A stretch of 64,000 nt of DNA from Rhizobium hidalgonense (GTDB lineage: Bacteria; Pseudomonadota; Alphaproteobacteria; Rhizobiales; Rhizobiaceae), in the NCBI RefSeq assembly GCF_002914525.1, contig NZ_LODW01000139.1, forward strand, positions 203,822 through 267,821. The letters are read 5' to 3'. The translations under genes were made by a program, and so were the position numbers. Under the pieces are notes generated by a model. That model was not told the DNA's origin, made no database searches, and saw only the letters and a program-made list of their open reading frames with translations. Every line of letters starts with the position of its first letter. Position 1 is the first letter of the stretch. Shown here piece by piece: positions 43,762 to 54,523 of this stretch.

Positions 43762-43888
43762 TTTTCGTGAAGGAGGGGTCGTCATGGGTTTCCGGGAGGG
43801 AAATCCATGGGCCGCCGGCCCCGACTTCATATCGTTCGAGGAAAAAGGAGCCCGTGTGATCCGCGCTCCGGAACAAGAGGGAGAAACG

Positions 43889-45976
43889 ATGATGAAATTC
43901 CGTAACCTTGGCATTCTGGCAGGACTGGCGCTCGGCGTCTCGGTCCTGGCGCTGAATGCATATGCCTCCGAGGCAACCGTGCCGCCGGTGCCGCCGGCAT
44001 TCCCGGCCGAAGGCAAGATCAAATATGTGGCGCGCGACTCCATCCTGGAGTTCAAGGCGCTGCCCGAATATCACGAGCCCGACTGGGTCACGAAGAATTT
44101 CGTCGCCGCCGGCAAGCTGCCGCCGGTGAAGGACCGTCTGCCGAAGGAGCCGATGGTCTTCAAGACGGGCAATATGCCCGACGGCATCGGCGTCTACGGC
44201 GATACGATGCGCCACGTCATCGGCGGCCGGCCGGAAGGTTGGAACTACGGCGCCGGCCAGACGCAGGGTTGGGGCGGCATCGATATCGGCCTGTCCGAAT
44301 GCCTGACGCGCACCGCGCCGCTGTTCCAGGTCGAAGCCAAGGACACCGAGCCGCTGCCGAACCTCGCCAAGAGCTGGGATTGGTCGGAAGACGGCCACAA
44401 GCTGACCATGCACCTGGTAGAAGGCGCCAAATGGTCTGACGGCGCGCCGTTCAATGCCGACGACATCATGTTCTACTGGGACGACGAAGTCGTCGACCCG
44501 AACGTCTCGCCGCTCGGCGGCGGTGCCTCGCCTGAGGCATTCGGTGTCGGCACGACGCTGAAGAAGATCGACGACTATACGGTGGAATGGACCTTCAAGG
44601 AGGCCTTCCCGAAGCAATATCTCTACACGATGTCCTACCCGAACTTCTGCCCGGGACCGTCGCATATCCTGAAGCCCCAGCATCCGAAATATTCGAAGAA
44701 CACCTACGACCAGTTCAAGAACGCCTTCCCGCCGGAGTTCATGAACATGCCTGTCATGGGCGCCTGGGTGCCGGTGGAATATCGTTCCGACGACATCATC
44801 GTCATGCGCCGCAACCCCTACTACTGGAAGGTGGACGAGAAGGGCAATCAGCTGCCTTATCTCAACGAGCTGCACTACAAGCTCTCGACCTGGGCCGACC
44901 GCGACGTTCAGGCCGTGGCAGGCTCCGCCGATTTCTCCAACCTCGAGCAGCCGGAAAACTTCGTCGCCTCGCTGAAGCGCGCTGCGGAAAAGACCGCGCC
45001 GGCCCGGCTGGCCTTCGGTCCGCGCCTGATCGGCTATAACCTGCGCATGAACTTCTCCGCCAACGGCTGGGGCAACCCGGACGAGCGCGGCCAGGCGATC
45101 CGCGAGCTGAACCGCAATGAGGATTTCCGCAAGGCCGTCACCATGGCGCTCGATCGCAAGGCGATCGGCGACTCGCTGGTCAAGGGACCGTTCACGGCGA
45201 TCTACCCGGGCGGGCTTTCCTCCGGCACCAGCTTCTACGACCGCAACTCCACCGTCTACTATCCCTTCGATCTGAAGGGCGCCAAGGCGGAACTCGCCAA
45301 GGCAGGCCTCAAGGATACGGATGGCAACGGCATCGTGAACTTCCCGGCCGGCACGGCGGGCGGCAAGGATGTCGAAATCGTCATGCTGATCAACAATCAG
45401 TACACGACCGATAAGAGCCTTGCAGAAGGTGTCGTCGGCCAGATGGAGAAGCTCGGCCTGAAGATCGTCATCAACGCGCTCGACGGCGCCAAGCGTGACG
45501 ACGCCCATTATGCCGGCCGCTTCGACTGGCTGATCCAGCGCAACACGACGGAGCTGTCGTCGGTGGTGCAGAATACCGAGCAGCTTGCCCCTGTTGGTCC
45601 CCGCACCAGCTGGCACCATCGCGCCGGCAAGGATGACCAGCTCGATCTGATGCCGTTCGAAAATGAGCTTGTCGACGTCGTCAACAAGTTCAGGACGAGC
45701 CAGGACAACGACGACCGCGTCAGCCTGATGAAGCAGTATCAGAAGATCTCGACCGAGCACGTCAACACCGTCGGTCTGACCGAATATCCCGGCGCGCTGA
45801 TCGTCAACAAGCGCTTCTCGAACGTGCCGCAGGGGACGCCGATCATGATGTTCAACTGGGCTGAAGATTCGGTGATCCGCGAACGCCTGTGGGTGGCTGC
45901 CGACAAGCAGGGCAAATACGAGCTGTTCCCAGCGCAGCTGCCCGGCAAGCCCGGCGACAAGGGCCCGATCAACTGA
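43889..45976 (+). CDS. agpA: Alpha-galactoside ABC transporter, periplasmic binding protein
   Basis: This 695-aa family-5 (DppA/OppA-type) solute-binding protein has a signal peptide (MMKFRNLGILAGLALGVSVLALNAYA). Conserved segments include LAKSWDWSEDGHKLTMHLVEGAKWSDGAPFNADDIMFYWDD. AgpA binds alpha-galactosides despite its peptide-transporter ancestry. ATG at 43889 follows GAGGGAGA; the frame upstream is rejected. It is followed by two hairpins before agpB. Confidence 0.92.
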   Translation: MMKFRNLGILAGLALGVSVLALNAYASEATVPPVPPAFPAEGKIKYVARDSILEFKALPEYHEPDWVTKNFVAAGKLPPVKDRLPKEPMVFKTGNMPDGIGVYGDTMRHVIGGRPEGWNYGAGQTQGWGGIDIGLSECLTRTAPLFQVEAKDTEPLPNLAKSWDWSEDGHKLTMHLVEGAKWSDGAPFNADDIMFYWDDEVVDPNVSPLGGGASPEAFGVGTTLKKIDDYTVEWTFKEAFPKQYLYTMSYPNFCPGPSHILKPQHPKYSKNTYDQFKNAFPPEFMNMPVMGAWVPVEYRSDDIIVMRRNPYYWKVDEKGNQLPYLNELHYKLSTWADRDVQAVAGSADFSNLEQPENFVASLKRAAEKTAPARLAFGPRLIGYNLRMNFSANGWGNPDERGQAIRELNRNEDFRKAVTMALDRKAIGDSLVKGPFTAIYPGGLSSGTSFYDRNSTVYYPFDLKGAKAELAKAGLKDTDGNGIVNFPAGTAGGKDVEIVMLINNQYTTDKSLAEGVVGQMEKLGLKIVINALDGAKRDDAHYAGRFDWLIQRNTTELSSVVQNTEQLAPVGPRTSWHHRAGKDDQLDLMPFENELVDVVNKFRTSQDNDDRVSLMKQYQKISTEHVNTVGLTEYPGALIVNKRFSNVPQGTPIMMFNWAEDSVIRERLWVAADKQGKYELFPAQLPGKPGDKGPIN

Positions 45977-46007
45977 TGCCTGTCATCAGGAAACAAAGAA
46001 CCAAAGC

Positions 46008-46088
46008 GCGTCGCATCTGAAGATGCGACGCTGGAGAGTTCCCTCCCAGCTGAAAAAGAGATTCAGGCCGCGCGTGGCGCGCGGCCTG
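46008..46088 (+). other. Two hairpins between agpA and agpB
   Basis: GCGTCGCATC/GATGCGACGC (46008-46031, TGAA loop) and CAGGCCGCGC/GCGCGGCCTG (46064-46088, 5-nt loop) are perfect 10-bp stems within the 177-bp agpA-agpB gap. Neither is followed by a U-tract. They probably stabilise agpA mRNA so that the binding protein exceeds the permeases. Confidence 0.7.
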
Positions 46089-46153
46089 ATGTGACCAACA
46101 AAGCCGGCCGCGCCGACAAGGAGCGACTGGCGGCAAGGTAAGCGAACCGTCCG

Positions 46154-47161
46154 ATGTTACGATTCCTGCTCGTGCGCATAGCCTCCGCGATCCCCGTTCT
46201 CTTCATTCTGAGCGTGGTGACTTTCGCGATCATCCAGGCCCCGCCTGGCGACTATGCCGATTATATAAGATCGCAGCTGATCAATCAGGGCGGCGCCTCC
46301 TACGCCCAGGCCGAAGCCCAGGCCCAGGCCTACCGGGTCGAGCACGGCCTCGACAAGCCGATGGTCGTCCAATACGTCAACTGGATCGGCGGCATCGTGA
46401 CGCGCGGCGATTTCGGCTACAGCATGTTCTACAACAAGCCGGTTGCCGACGTCGTCGGTGAGCGTTTGCCGCGGACCCTGCTTCTGGCGCTCGTCTGCCA
46501 CATCTTCGCCTCGGTGCTCGGCATCGGCTTCGGCATCTGGGCGGCGACCCGCCAATACAGCTGGATCGACAGCGCGCTTTCGGGAATTTCCTTCCTCGGC
46601 ATGACGGTGCCGCGCTTCCTGATGGCGCTGATCATCGTCTATCTCCTGGTCTTCCAGTTCAACGTGTCCGAAATCGGCAGTTTCTTCTCGCCGCAATATG
46701 GCGGCGCGCCCTGGTCCTGGGGGAAATTCGTCGATCTCGTTCACCATGTCTGGCCGGTCGTGGCGATCGCGACCTTCGGCGGGCTCGCCTACAATATGCG
46801 CGTCATGCGCGGCAATCTGCTCGATACGCTGAATGCCCAATATGTCGAGACGGCCAAGGCCAAGGGGCTCACTGGCGCAGCGGTGGTGATGCGCCATGCC
46901 GTGCCGAACGCGCTGCATCCGCTTGTCATGTACCAGGGTGTGGTGCTGCCTTATATGCTGACCGGCGAGATCGAAACCGCCATCATCTTCGCGCTGCCGA
47001 CCGTCGGCCCGGCGATCGTCGGCTCGATGGCGGTCGGCGACGTCTATGTCACCGCCACCTTCATGATGGTGCTGTCGGCGACGCTGATCGTCGGCAATAT
47101 CATCGCCGACATGCTGCTCGCTTTGCTCGATCCGCGCGTGCGCCAATTCGGAGGAGCCTGA
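46154..47161 (+). CDS. agpB: Alpha-galactoside ABC transporter permease
   Basis: This 335-aa DppB-type permease has an N-terminal TM helix (FLLVRIASAIPVLFILSVVTFAI), then GDFGYSMFYNKPV. The coupling loop is LDTLNAQYVETAKAKGLTGAAVVMRHAVPNALHPLVMYQG. It overlaps the next gene by one codon spacing and pairs with AgpC. Confidence 0.92.
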   Translation: MLRFLLVRIASAIPVLFILSVVTFAIIQAPPGDYADYIRSQLINQGGASYAQAEAQAQAYRVEHGLDKPMVVQYVNWIGGIVTRGDFGYSMFYNKPVADVVGERLPRTLLLALVCHIFASVLGIGFGIWAATRQYSWIDSALSGISFLGMTVPRFLMALIIVYLLVFQFNVSEIGSFFSPQYGGAPWSWGKFVDLVHHVWPVVAIATFGGLAYNMRVMRGNLLDTLNAQYVETAKAKGLTGAAVVMRHAVPNALHPLVMYQGVVLPYMLTGEIETAIIFALPTVGPAIVGSMAVGDVYVTATFMMVLSATLIVGNIIADMLLALLDPRVRQFGGA

Positions 47162-47162
47162 G

Positions 47163-48299
47163 ATGCTTGCTTTCGACTCGTCCGACACCCCGCCGACAAC
47201 CGAACCCGCGATCAAGAAGCCATCGCATGGCAGCGAGAGCTATCTGGCGCTCGTCTGGCGCCGGCTGCGGCGCTCCTGGACCGGCATGGCCGGGCTGATA
47301 CTCGTCGGGCTGCTGCTGATCATGGCGATCTTTGCCGATTTCTTTGCGCCGATGGACCCGAAGGCGACCGATGTCGGCTTCGCACCGCCGCAGGTGATGA
47401 GCTTCCACGACAAGGACGGCAATTTCGTCTTCCAGCCGCGCGTCTATGCGCTGTCGGATTCAGAGGAGCTCGACCCGGTCACCTTCCAGCCGATCGTCGG
47501 CATGGATTACGACAATCCGCGGCTGCTCGGCTTCTTCGTCAAGGGCGCCGAATATAAGCTGCTCGGCCTCATTCCGGCCGACCGCCATTTCTTCGGTTCG
47601 ACCGACGGCCAGCCGGTGCATTTCCTCGGCACCGACAAGTTCGGCCGCGACGTGCTGTCGCGCGCCATTATCGGCTCGCGGATCTCGCTGACGATCGCGC
47701 TGACCGTCGTTTTCATCGTCACCCTCATCGGCACCACTGTCGGCATGGTGTCGGGTTATTTTGGCGGCACCTTCGACGTCTGGCTGCAGCGCTTCGTCGA
47801 ACTGGTGCTCGCCTTCCCGCAATTGCCGCTTTATCTGGCGCTGACCTCGCTGATCCCGGTGACAGCGCCGACCAATGTCTTCCTCGCCTTCGTCATTATC
47901 GTCATGTCGGCGCTCGGCTGGGCGCAGATGTCGCGCGAGGTGCGCGGCAAGACATTGGCGCTTGCCCGCATCGATTATGTCCGGGCGGCGATGGCCGTCG
48001 GCGCCACCGACCGGCGCATCATCCTGCAGCATATCTTTCCGAACGTGATGAGCCACGTCATCGTGGCGGTGACGCTCGCCATTCCGAGCGTCGTGCTACT
48101 CGAATCCTTCCTCGGTTTCCTCGGCTTTGCGGTCAAGCCGCCGCTGATTTCCTGGGGGCTGATGCTGCAGGATACGGCGACTTATTCGGTTATCGGCTCC
48201 TATCCCTGGATTCTCTCCCCCGTCGGCTTCGTGCTCGTCACCGTCTTCGCCTTCAATGCGCTCGGCGACGGACTGCGCGATGCAGTCGATCCTTATTGA
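47163..48299 (+). CDS. agpC: Alpha-galactoside ABC transporter permease
   Basis: This 378-aa DppC-type permease has a long periplasmic insert after the first TM helix (about residues 70-150). The permease core has GTDKFGRDVLSRAIIGSRISL and the coupling loop LALARIDYVRAAMAVGATDRRIILQHIFPNVMSHVIV. It starts 2 bp after agpB. Confidence 0.92.
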   Translation: MLAFDSSDTPPTTEPAIKKPSHGSESYLALVWRRLRRSWTGMAGLILVGLLLIMAIFADFFAPMDPKATDVGFAPPQVMSFHDKDGNFVFQPRVYALSDSEELDPVTFQPIVGMDYDNPRLLGFFVKGAEYKLLGLIPADRHFFGSTDGQPVHFLGTDKFGRDVLSRAIIGSRISLTIALTVVFIVTLIGTTVGMVSGYFGGTFDVWLQRFVELVLAFPQLPLYLALTSLIPVTAPTNVFLAFVIIVMSALGWAQMSREVRGKTLALARIDYVRAAMAVGATDRRIILQHIFPNVMSHVIVAVTLAIPSVVLLESFLGFLGFAVKPPLISWGLMLQDTATYSVIGSYPWILSPVGFVLVTVFAFNALGDGLRDAVDPY

Positions 48300-48309
48300 G
48301 GTGATTGAT

Positions 48310-49977
<1,668 letters not shown>

Positions 49978-49999
49978 TTATCGAATGCCGGAGGCTATA

Positions 50000-51370
50000 A
50001 TGGCAGGAAATCCCAAAATCACCTTCATCGGAGCAGGCTCCACCGTCTTCATGAAGAACATCATCGGCGACGTCTTGCAGCGTCCGGCCTTGTCGGGGGC
50101 GACCATCGCGCTGATGGATCTCAATCCGCAGCGGCTTGAGGAAAGCGCCATCGTCGTCAACAAGTTGATCTCGACGCTTGGTGTCAAGGCAAAGGCCGAG
50201 ACCTATTCCGACCAGCGCAAGGCGCTTGCTGGCGCCGATTTCGTCGTCGTCGCCTTCCAGATCGGCGGTTATGAGCCCTGCACGGTCACCGATTTCGAGG
50301 TGCCGAAGAAATACGGCCTGCGCCAGACGATCGCCGATACGCTCGGCGTCGGCGGCATCATGCGCGGGCTTCGCACCGTGCCGCATCTGTGGAAGGTCTG
50401 CGAGGACATGCTCGCCGTCTGCCCCGAGGCGATCATGCTGCAATATGTCAACCCGATGGCGATCAACACCTGGGCGATATCGGAAAAATACCCGACCATC
50501 CGCCAGGTCGGCCTCTGCCATTCGGTGCAGGGCACGGCGATGGAGCTCGCCCACGACCTCGACATTCCCTACGAGGAAATCCGTTATCGTGCGGCCGGTA
50601 TCAACCACATGGCCTTCTATCTCAAATTCGAGCAACGCCAGGCCGACGGTTCCTACCGCAACCTCTATCCCGATCTCTTGCGCGGCTACCGCGAGGGCAG
50701 GGCGCCGAAGCCCGGCTGGAATCCGCGCTGCCCGAACAAGGTGCGCTACGAGATGCTGACGCGGCTCGGCTATTTCGTCACCGAAAGCTCGGAGCATTTC
50801 GCCGAATACACCCCCTATTTTATCAAGGAGGGCCGCGACGACCTGATCGAGAAATTCGGCATTCCGCTCGATGAATATCCGAAGCGCTGCATCGAGCAGA
50901 TCGAGCGCTGGAAGGGCCAGGCCGAGGCCTATCGTTCGGCCGACAAGATCGAGGTGCAGCCGTCGAAGGAATATGCCTCCTCGATCATCAATTCGGTCTG
51001 GACCGGCGAGCCCTCGGTCATCTACGGCAATGTCCGCAACAATGGCTGCATCACCTCGCTGCCGGAAAATTGCGCCGCCGAAGTGCCTTGCCTGGTCGAC
51101 GCCTCCGGCATCCAGCCGACCTTCATCGGCGCCCTGCCGCCGCAACTGACGGCGCTGATGCGCACCAATATCAACGTCCAGGAACTGACGGTGCAGGCGC
51201 TGATGACCGAAAACCGCGAGCATATCTACCACGCCGCGATGATGGACCCGCACACGGCCGCCGAACTCGACCTCGACCAGATCTGGTCGCTGGTCGACGA
51301 CCTGCTCGCCGCCCATGGTGATTGGCTGCCCGAATGGGCCCGCACATCGAGTAAAGTCAAGGCTGCCTGA
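50000..51370 (+). CDS. agaL2: Second GH4-family alpha-galactosidase
   Basis: This 456-aa GH4 glycosidase has GAGSTVFMK (NAD+), NPMAINTW, GLCHSVQGT (metal Cys and His) and AAGINHMAFYL. It is clearly distinct from MelA in sequence and may prefer other linkages or substituted sugars. ATG at 50000 follows GGAGG; an upstream ATG at 49985 is less likely. It is the last gene of the operon and is followed by a strong terminator. Its last 48 bp are repeated at 56337-56384. Confidence 0.9.
   Translation: MAGNPKITFIGAGSTVFMKNIIGDVLQRPALSGATIALMDLNPQRLEESAIVVNKLISTLGVKAKAETYSDQRKALAGADFVVVAFQIGGYEPCTVTDFEVPKKYGLRQTIADTLGVGGIMRGLRTVPHLWKVCEDMLAVCPEAIMLQYVNPMAINTWAISEKYPTIRQVGLCHSVQGTAMELAHDLDIPYEEIRYRAAGINHMAFYLKFEQRQADGSYRNLYPDLLRGYREGRAPKPGWNPRCPNKVRYEMLTRLGYFVTESSEHFAEYTPYFIKEGRDDLIEKFGIPLDEYPKRCIEQIERWKGQAEAYRSADKIEVQPSKEYASSIINSVWTGEPSVIYGNVRNNGCITSLPENCAAEVPCLVDASGIQPTFIGALPPQLTALMRTNINVQELTVQALMTENREHIYHAAMMDPHTAAELDLDQIWSLVDDLLAAHGDWLPEWARTSSKVKAA
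51323..51370 (+). repeat. 48-bp direct repeat, copy 1 (3' end of agaL2)
   Basis: The last 16 codons of agaL2, including the stop, recur at 56337-56384 with 46 of 48 bases identical. The two copies bound a roughly 5-kb segment. Confidence 0.9.
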
Positions 51371-51399
51371 CCTACTCTCCCTGGTCAGGCGTCAAAGAG

Positions 51400-51430
51400 C
51401 CCCGCGGTCGCAACAACCGCGGGGTTTTTT
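51400..51430 (+). terminator. Rho-independent terminator of the agp operon
   Basis: CCCCGCGGT (51400-51408) pairs with ACCGCGGGG (51416-51424) around CGCAACA and is followed by six T. It lies 30 bp after the agaL2 stop. Confidence 0.93.
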
Positions 51431-51655
51431 GTGACGCCGGCGAGCTCCGGATTTTCGCGGCGGATCTCGACGTCACGCTGTTGTCTGCTGCAAAAGATAT
51501 GGACCAAATCATGCAGTCGTTCTGAGAAGCAAGTCAAAGGGACAGCCCGCGGAGTGTTTAACGCCGCCGAGATCTATAGCCATGGATTACGGCCTCCCTC
51601 CGTTGTAAGCTCGCCGCACATTTGTGACTGTCTGTCCGAAGGAGCGGTTGCCGCC

Positions 51656-53422
51656 GTGGATCGAAAGCTCGCAGCCATTCTATCTACCGATGTCGTCGGC
51701 TTCAGCCGACTGACCGCGCTCAATGAGGAGCCCACGCTTCGCGCGCTTTACGCCTGTCATGACCACATCGAGGAGTTGGTGCGCCAGAATGGCGGACGCA
51801 TTTTCAGCAGTGCTGGCGACGGACTTTTGGCGGAGTTCCCGAGTGCCGTCCAAGCGGTGAGGTGTTCAGTCGACGTGCTACGCCGCATCCGCCGCCACTT
51901 CGACGACTTGCTGGAGGAACCTAGCCTTGAATTCAGGGTCGGCATCAACCTGGGCGACGTCGTCGTGTCGGGGGACGATCTCTTGGGGGATGGGGTCAAC
52001 ATAGCCGCGCGTTTACAGGAGATGGCTCCGCCTTCAGGCATCTGCATTTCCGGATCGGTCAGGGAGCACCTTCACGGCAAGATGACGTTTACCCTGATCA
52101 GCCTTGGAGAGCGCGCACTGAAAAACATTCCGCGGCCCGTCCATGTATATCGGGTGGAATGGGCACAAGACTTGTCTGACGATGACGAAACTGCACCGAG
52201 GACGCCGCCACTGATCCGACCGGGAAAGGATCAGCCGTCGATCGTGGTGATGCCGTTCGACAATCTCAGTGGCTCCAGCGACGAGTATTTCGTGGATGGC
52301 GTCGTTGAAGAGATTACGTCGGCTCTCTCTCGCGTACGAGATTTCTTCGTGATTGCCCGCCAGTCTGCGTTCACCTTCAAAGGCCAGTTTGTCGACGTCC
52401 GGGATATCGGCAGGCAGCTCGGGGTCGCGTATGTTGTCGAAGGCACCGTCCGCCGTGGAGGTGATCGGCTGCGAATATCTGTCCAACTGGTTGATGCCGA
52501 GATGAGGAACCAGCTGTGGTCAGAGCGCTACGAGGGCGCAACCCATGAGATCTTCGAATTCCAGGACAGGATCGCGGCCCAGGTCGCCGGCGCAGTCCAT
52601 CCAGCTATTCGGAGCGCGGAAATCGAGCTTTCGACCCGAAGGCCGCCGAGCAGCCTGCGTGCCTACGACTTCGTGATGCGGGCCTATCCATATCTCTGGG
52701 GCCACAACGAGGAATCGGTGACGCAGGCAATCCCGTTGCTTGAAAGAGCGATTGCCATCGATCCGGTCTACGGCCGGGCCCATGCGTTTCTAGCTTGGTG
52801 CCACGGTCAGAACCTCGGTTATATCTGGAGCAAGGACCCGGAGCGGGAATTGCAGATCACGCTGGCTGCGATTGAAGCGGCGTCGCGTTCGATCGACGAT
52901 GATCCGACTGCGCTGACGGCAGTTGGTGGAGCCATGAGTCATTGCGGTGATCAGGCTCGCGCTACCGTCTATCTAGAGCGAGCGCTGATACTCGATCCCA
53001 ATAATGCTTGGGCGTGGGCGAGATTTGGATGGGTGGCGAGCTATAGAGGTGAGCCCGATCATGCAAAGGAGCGGTTCGAAAGGGCGATGACCCTCAGTCC
53101 TGCAGATCCGCTGGCTTTCAACATGCGAATGGGATTTGCGCTTGCATTGGCTCTGGCAGGCTCTCTTGCCGAGGCCGTCTCGATAGCCCGGGCGGTGGTG
53201 GCTCGGCACCCCGATGTGAAGTGGCCATACCGGATGATGACAGCTTGGGCGTCCATGGCGGGCGACGAGGAAACAGCTCGTTGGGCAGCAGGGCGGCTAC
53301 TGGCAGCGGAACCCGACTTCACGATCCAACGATATCTCACGCGACCCGTGTTCCGATCGATGCCGCGATGGGCGGAACAGATGTCCGAAGGTTTGCGGAA
53401 GGCAGGATTGCCTGAACGTTAA
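51656..53422 (+). CDS. Class III nucleotide cyclase with TPR repeats
   Basis: This 588-aa protein has a class III cyclase domain (1-165): metal-binding Asp12 (STDVVGFS) and Asp55 (SSAGDGLLAEF), and Asn115/Arg119 (GVNIAARL). The usual purine-selecting Lys (KxxGD) is Ser51. A TolB/FlgO-like domain follows (about 190-320; SIVVMPFDNLSGSSDEYFVDGVVEEIT), then TPRs (about 345-570). This layout is abundant in rhizobia. GTG at 51656 after GGAG; upstream codons of the open frame are rejected. ATP or GTP preference cannot be assigned. Confidence 0.87.
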   Translation: MDRKLAAILSTDVVGFSRLTALNEEPTLRALYACHDHIEELVRQNGGRIFSSAGDGLLAEFPSAVQAVRCSVDVLRRIRRHFDDLLEEPSLEFRVGINLGDVVVSGDDLLGDGVNIAARLQEMAPPSGICISGSVREHLHGKMTFTLISLGERALKNIPRPVHVYRVEWAQDLSDDDETAPRTPPLIRPGKDQPSIVVMPFDNLSGSSDEYFVDGVVEEITSALSRVRDFFVIARQSAFTFKGQFVDVRDIGRQLGVAYVVEGTVRRGGDRLRISVQLVDAEMRNQLWSERYEGATHEIFEFQDRIAAQVAGAVHPAIRSAEIELSTRRPPSSLRAYDFVMRAYPYLWGHNEESVTQAIPLLERAIAIDPVYGRAHAFLAWCHGQNLGYIWSKDPERELQITLAAIEAASRSIDDDPTALTAVGGAMSHCGDQARATVYLERALILDPNNAWAWARFGWVASYRGEPDHAKERFERAMTLSPADPLAFNMRMGFALALALAGSLAEAVSIARAVVARHPDVKWPYRMMTAWASMAGDEETARWAAGRLLAAEPDFTIQRYLTRPVFRSMPRWAEQMSEGLRKAGLPER

Positions 53423-53673
53423 CCGAGCGACGGCCAGTTACTGCTTCTCCGTAGTGCCAGACGTATCCTCTTGGACCGCCGCTCGGAAGCATAGCGGGCG
53501 AATCAAGCTGAGGCGAGGGCCGCGTTGGGGACCTTGAATCTTCCATGTCGAGATCTCATCTTCGGGAAAAGCATTCCTAATCGCTTTCAGGCAAGGCACA
53601 TTGCAAAAGCCGGTACTGATTCCGTCCAGCGTGCGACCGATGCAAATCGCTTCTCGAACCGACGAGGTAGACG

Positions 53674-54342
53674 TTGACGCAGTTCTTCGAAACAACCCAG
53701 GGCATCATGGTGGTCGGTGCAATGATCGGAGCTGGCTGTTTTGCGGCCGGCATCATCTTGCCCGGTGCGCTGCGGTGGCTGAATGCTGAGCGCGCGCGGA
53801 ATCCAAAACGCGATGGGCGTAGCGCGGCGATGTTAACGGCTCTGGCACTGGACGATTTTGTCGGTGCGGCTTACGCGGCGGTACACGACACGCCAGAGTT
53901 CAACCCGGCCAATGAAGGCGAGTTCGTCTTCCACACGCCCGATCCGGTCCTTGTCCTTCCGCGGGCTGAGGATTTGAACCTGCTCGGCGAAGCGCTTTTC
54001 AATGAGACTTTATGGCTATCGAACCGCGTGACGAATCTGGGCAACGCCTTAGACAACCTTGATCTCTCCAGTCCAGGATTCGACAGCTTTTTCGAAAGGC
54101 GCCAAGAGGGCTATGCGGTGCTCGCGGCGAAGGCGATGGACCTCATCGAGCGACTGCTAGCAGACTTCGACCTCAGCCTTCCGGAAAAGCCTGACTACTA
54201 CCGGCAGCGCGAAGGTTTCGCATCGGTTGTACAAGCTGCAGGCGAACGTGAAACGCGGGCGAAAAAAGTGGCTTCGCGGGTTCAAATTCCCGGATCGAAC
54301 GTTACCCAACTTTTTTCGAAGACTGGAGAAGAAGGTGAGTGA
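53674..54342 (+). CDS. Membrane-anchored protein of unknown function
   Basis: This 222-aa protein has one N-terminal TM helix (GIMVVGAMIGAGCFAAGIILPGALRWL) and a long acidic, helical cytoplasmic part. It probably starts at TTG 53674 after GAGGT. It follows the cyclase gene by 250 bp. I do not recognise the family. It lies within the direct-repeat-bounded segment. Confidence 0.6.
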   Translation: MTQFFETTQGIMVVGAMIGAGCFAAGIILPGALRWLNAERARNPKRDGRSAAMLTALALDDFVGAAYAAVHDTPEFNPANEGEFVFHTPDPVLVLPRAEDLNLLGEALFNETLWLSNRVTNLGNALDNLDLSSPGFDSFFERRQEGYAVLAAKAMDLIERLLADFDLSLPEKPDYYRQREGFASVVQAAGERETRAKKVASRVQIPGSNVTQLFSKTGEEGE

Positions 54343-54523
54343 GGTCTCCGTGCAAACTTCGGCCTTGCGCGATGCCTCGCGCGGGGTCACTTCCGATTTT
54401 TCGCGTCCGGCTACACTGATAACACCGGCGGCCTGAAATCGGCAGCAAGGGGCCGCAGTTCTAATCCTTTCGAGAGCAGGCTCACCTGATTCTGAGGGCG
54501 GCAATGTCCCGTGCGGCTTGGGT

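Noticed and set aside
53438..53695. Possible 85-aa minus-strand ORF before the membrane protein gene
   Set aside because: TTG start, no ribosome-binding site, overlap with the start of the plus-strand gene and no recognisable domain. It may be real but cannot be supported.
54343..54523. Short plus-strand frame after the membrane protein (54227-54436)
   Set aside because: It overlaps the upstream gene out of frame, is Arg/Lys-rich by composition and has no start signal.
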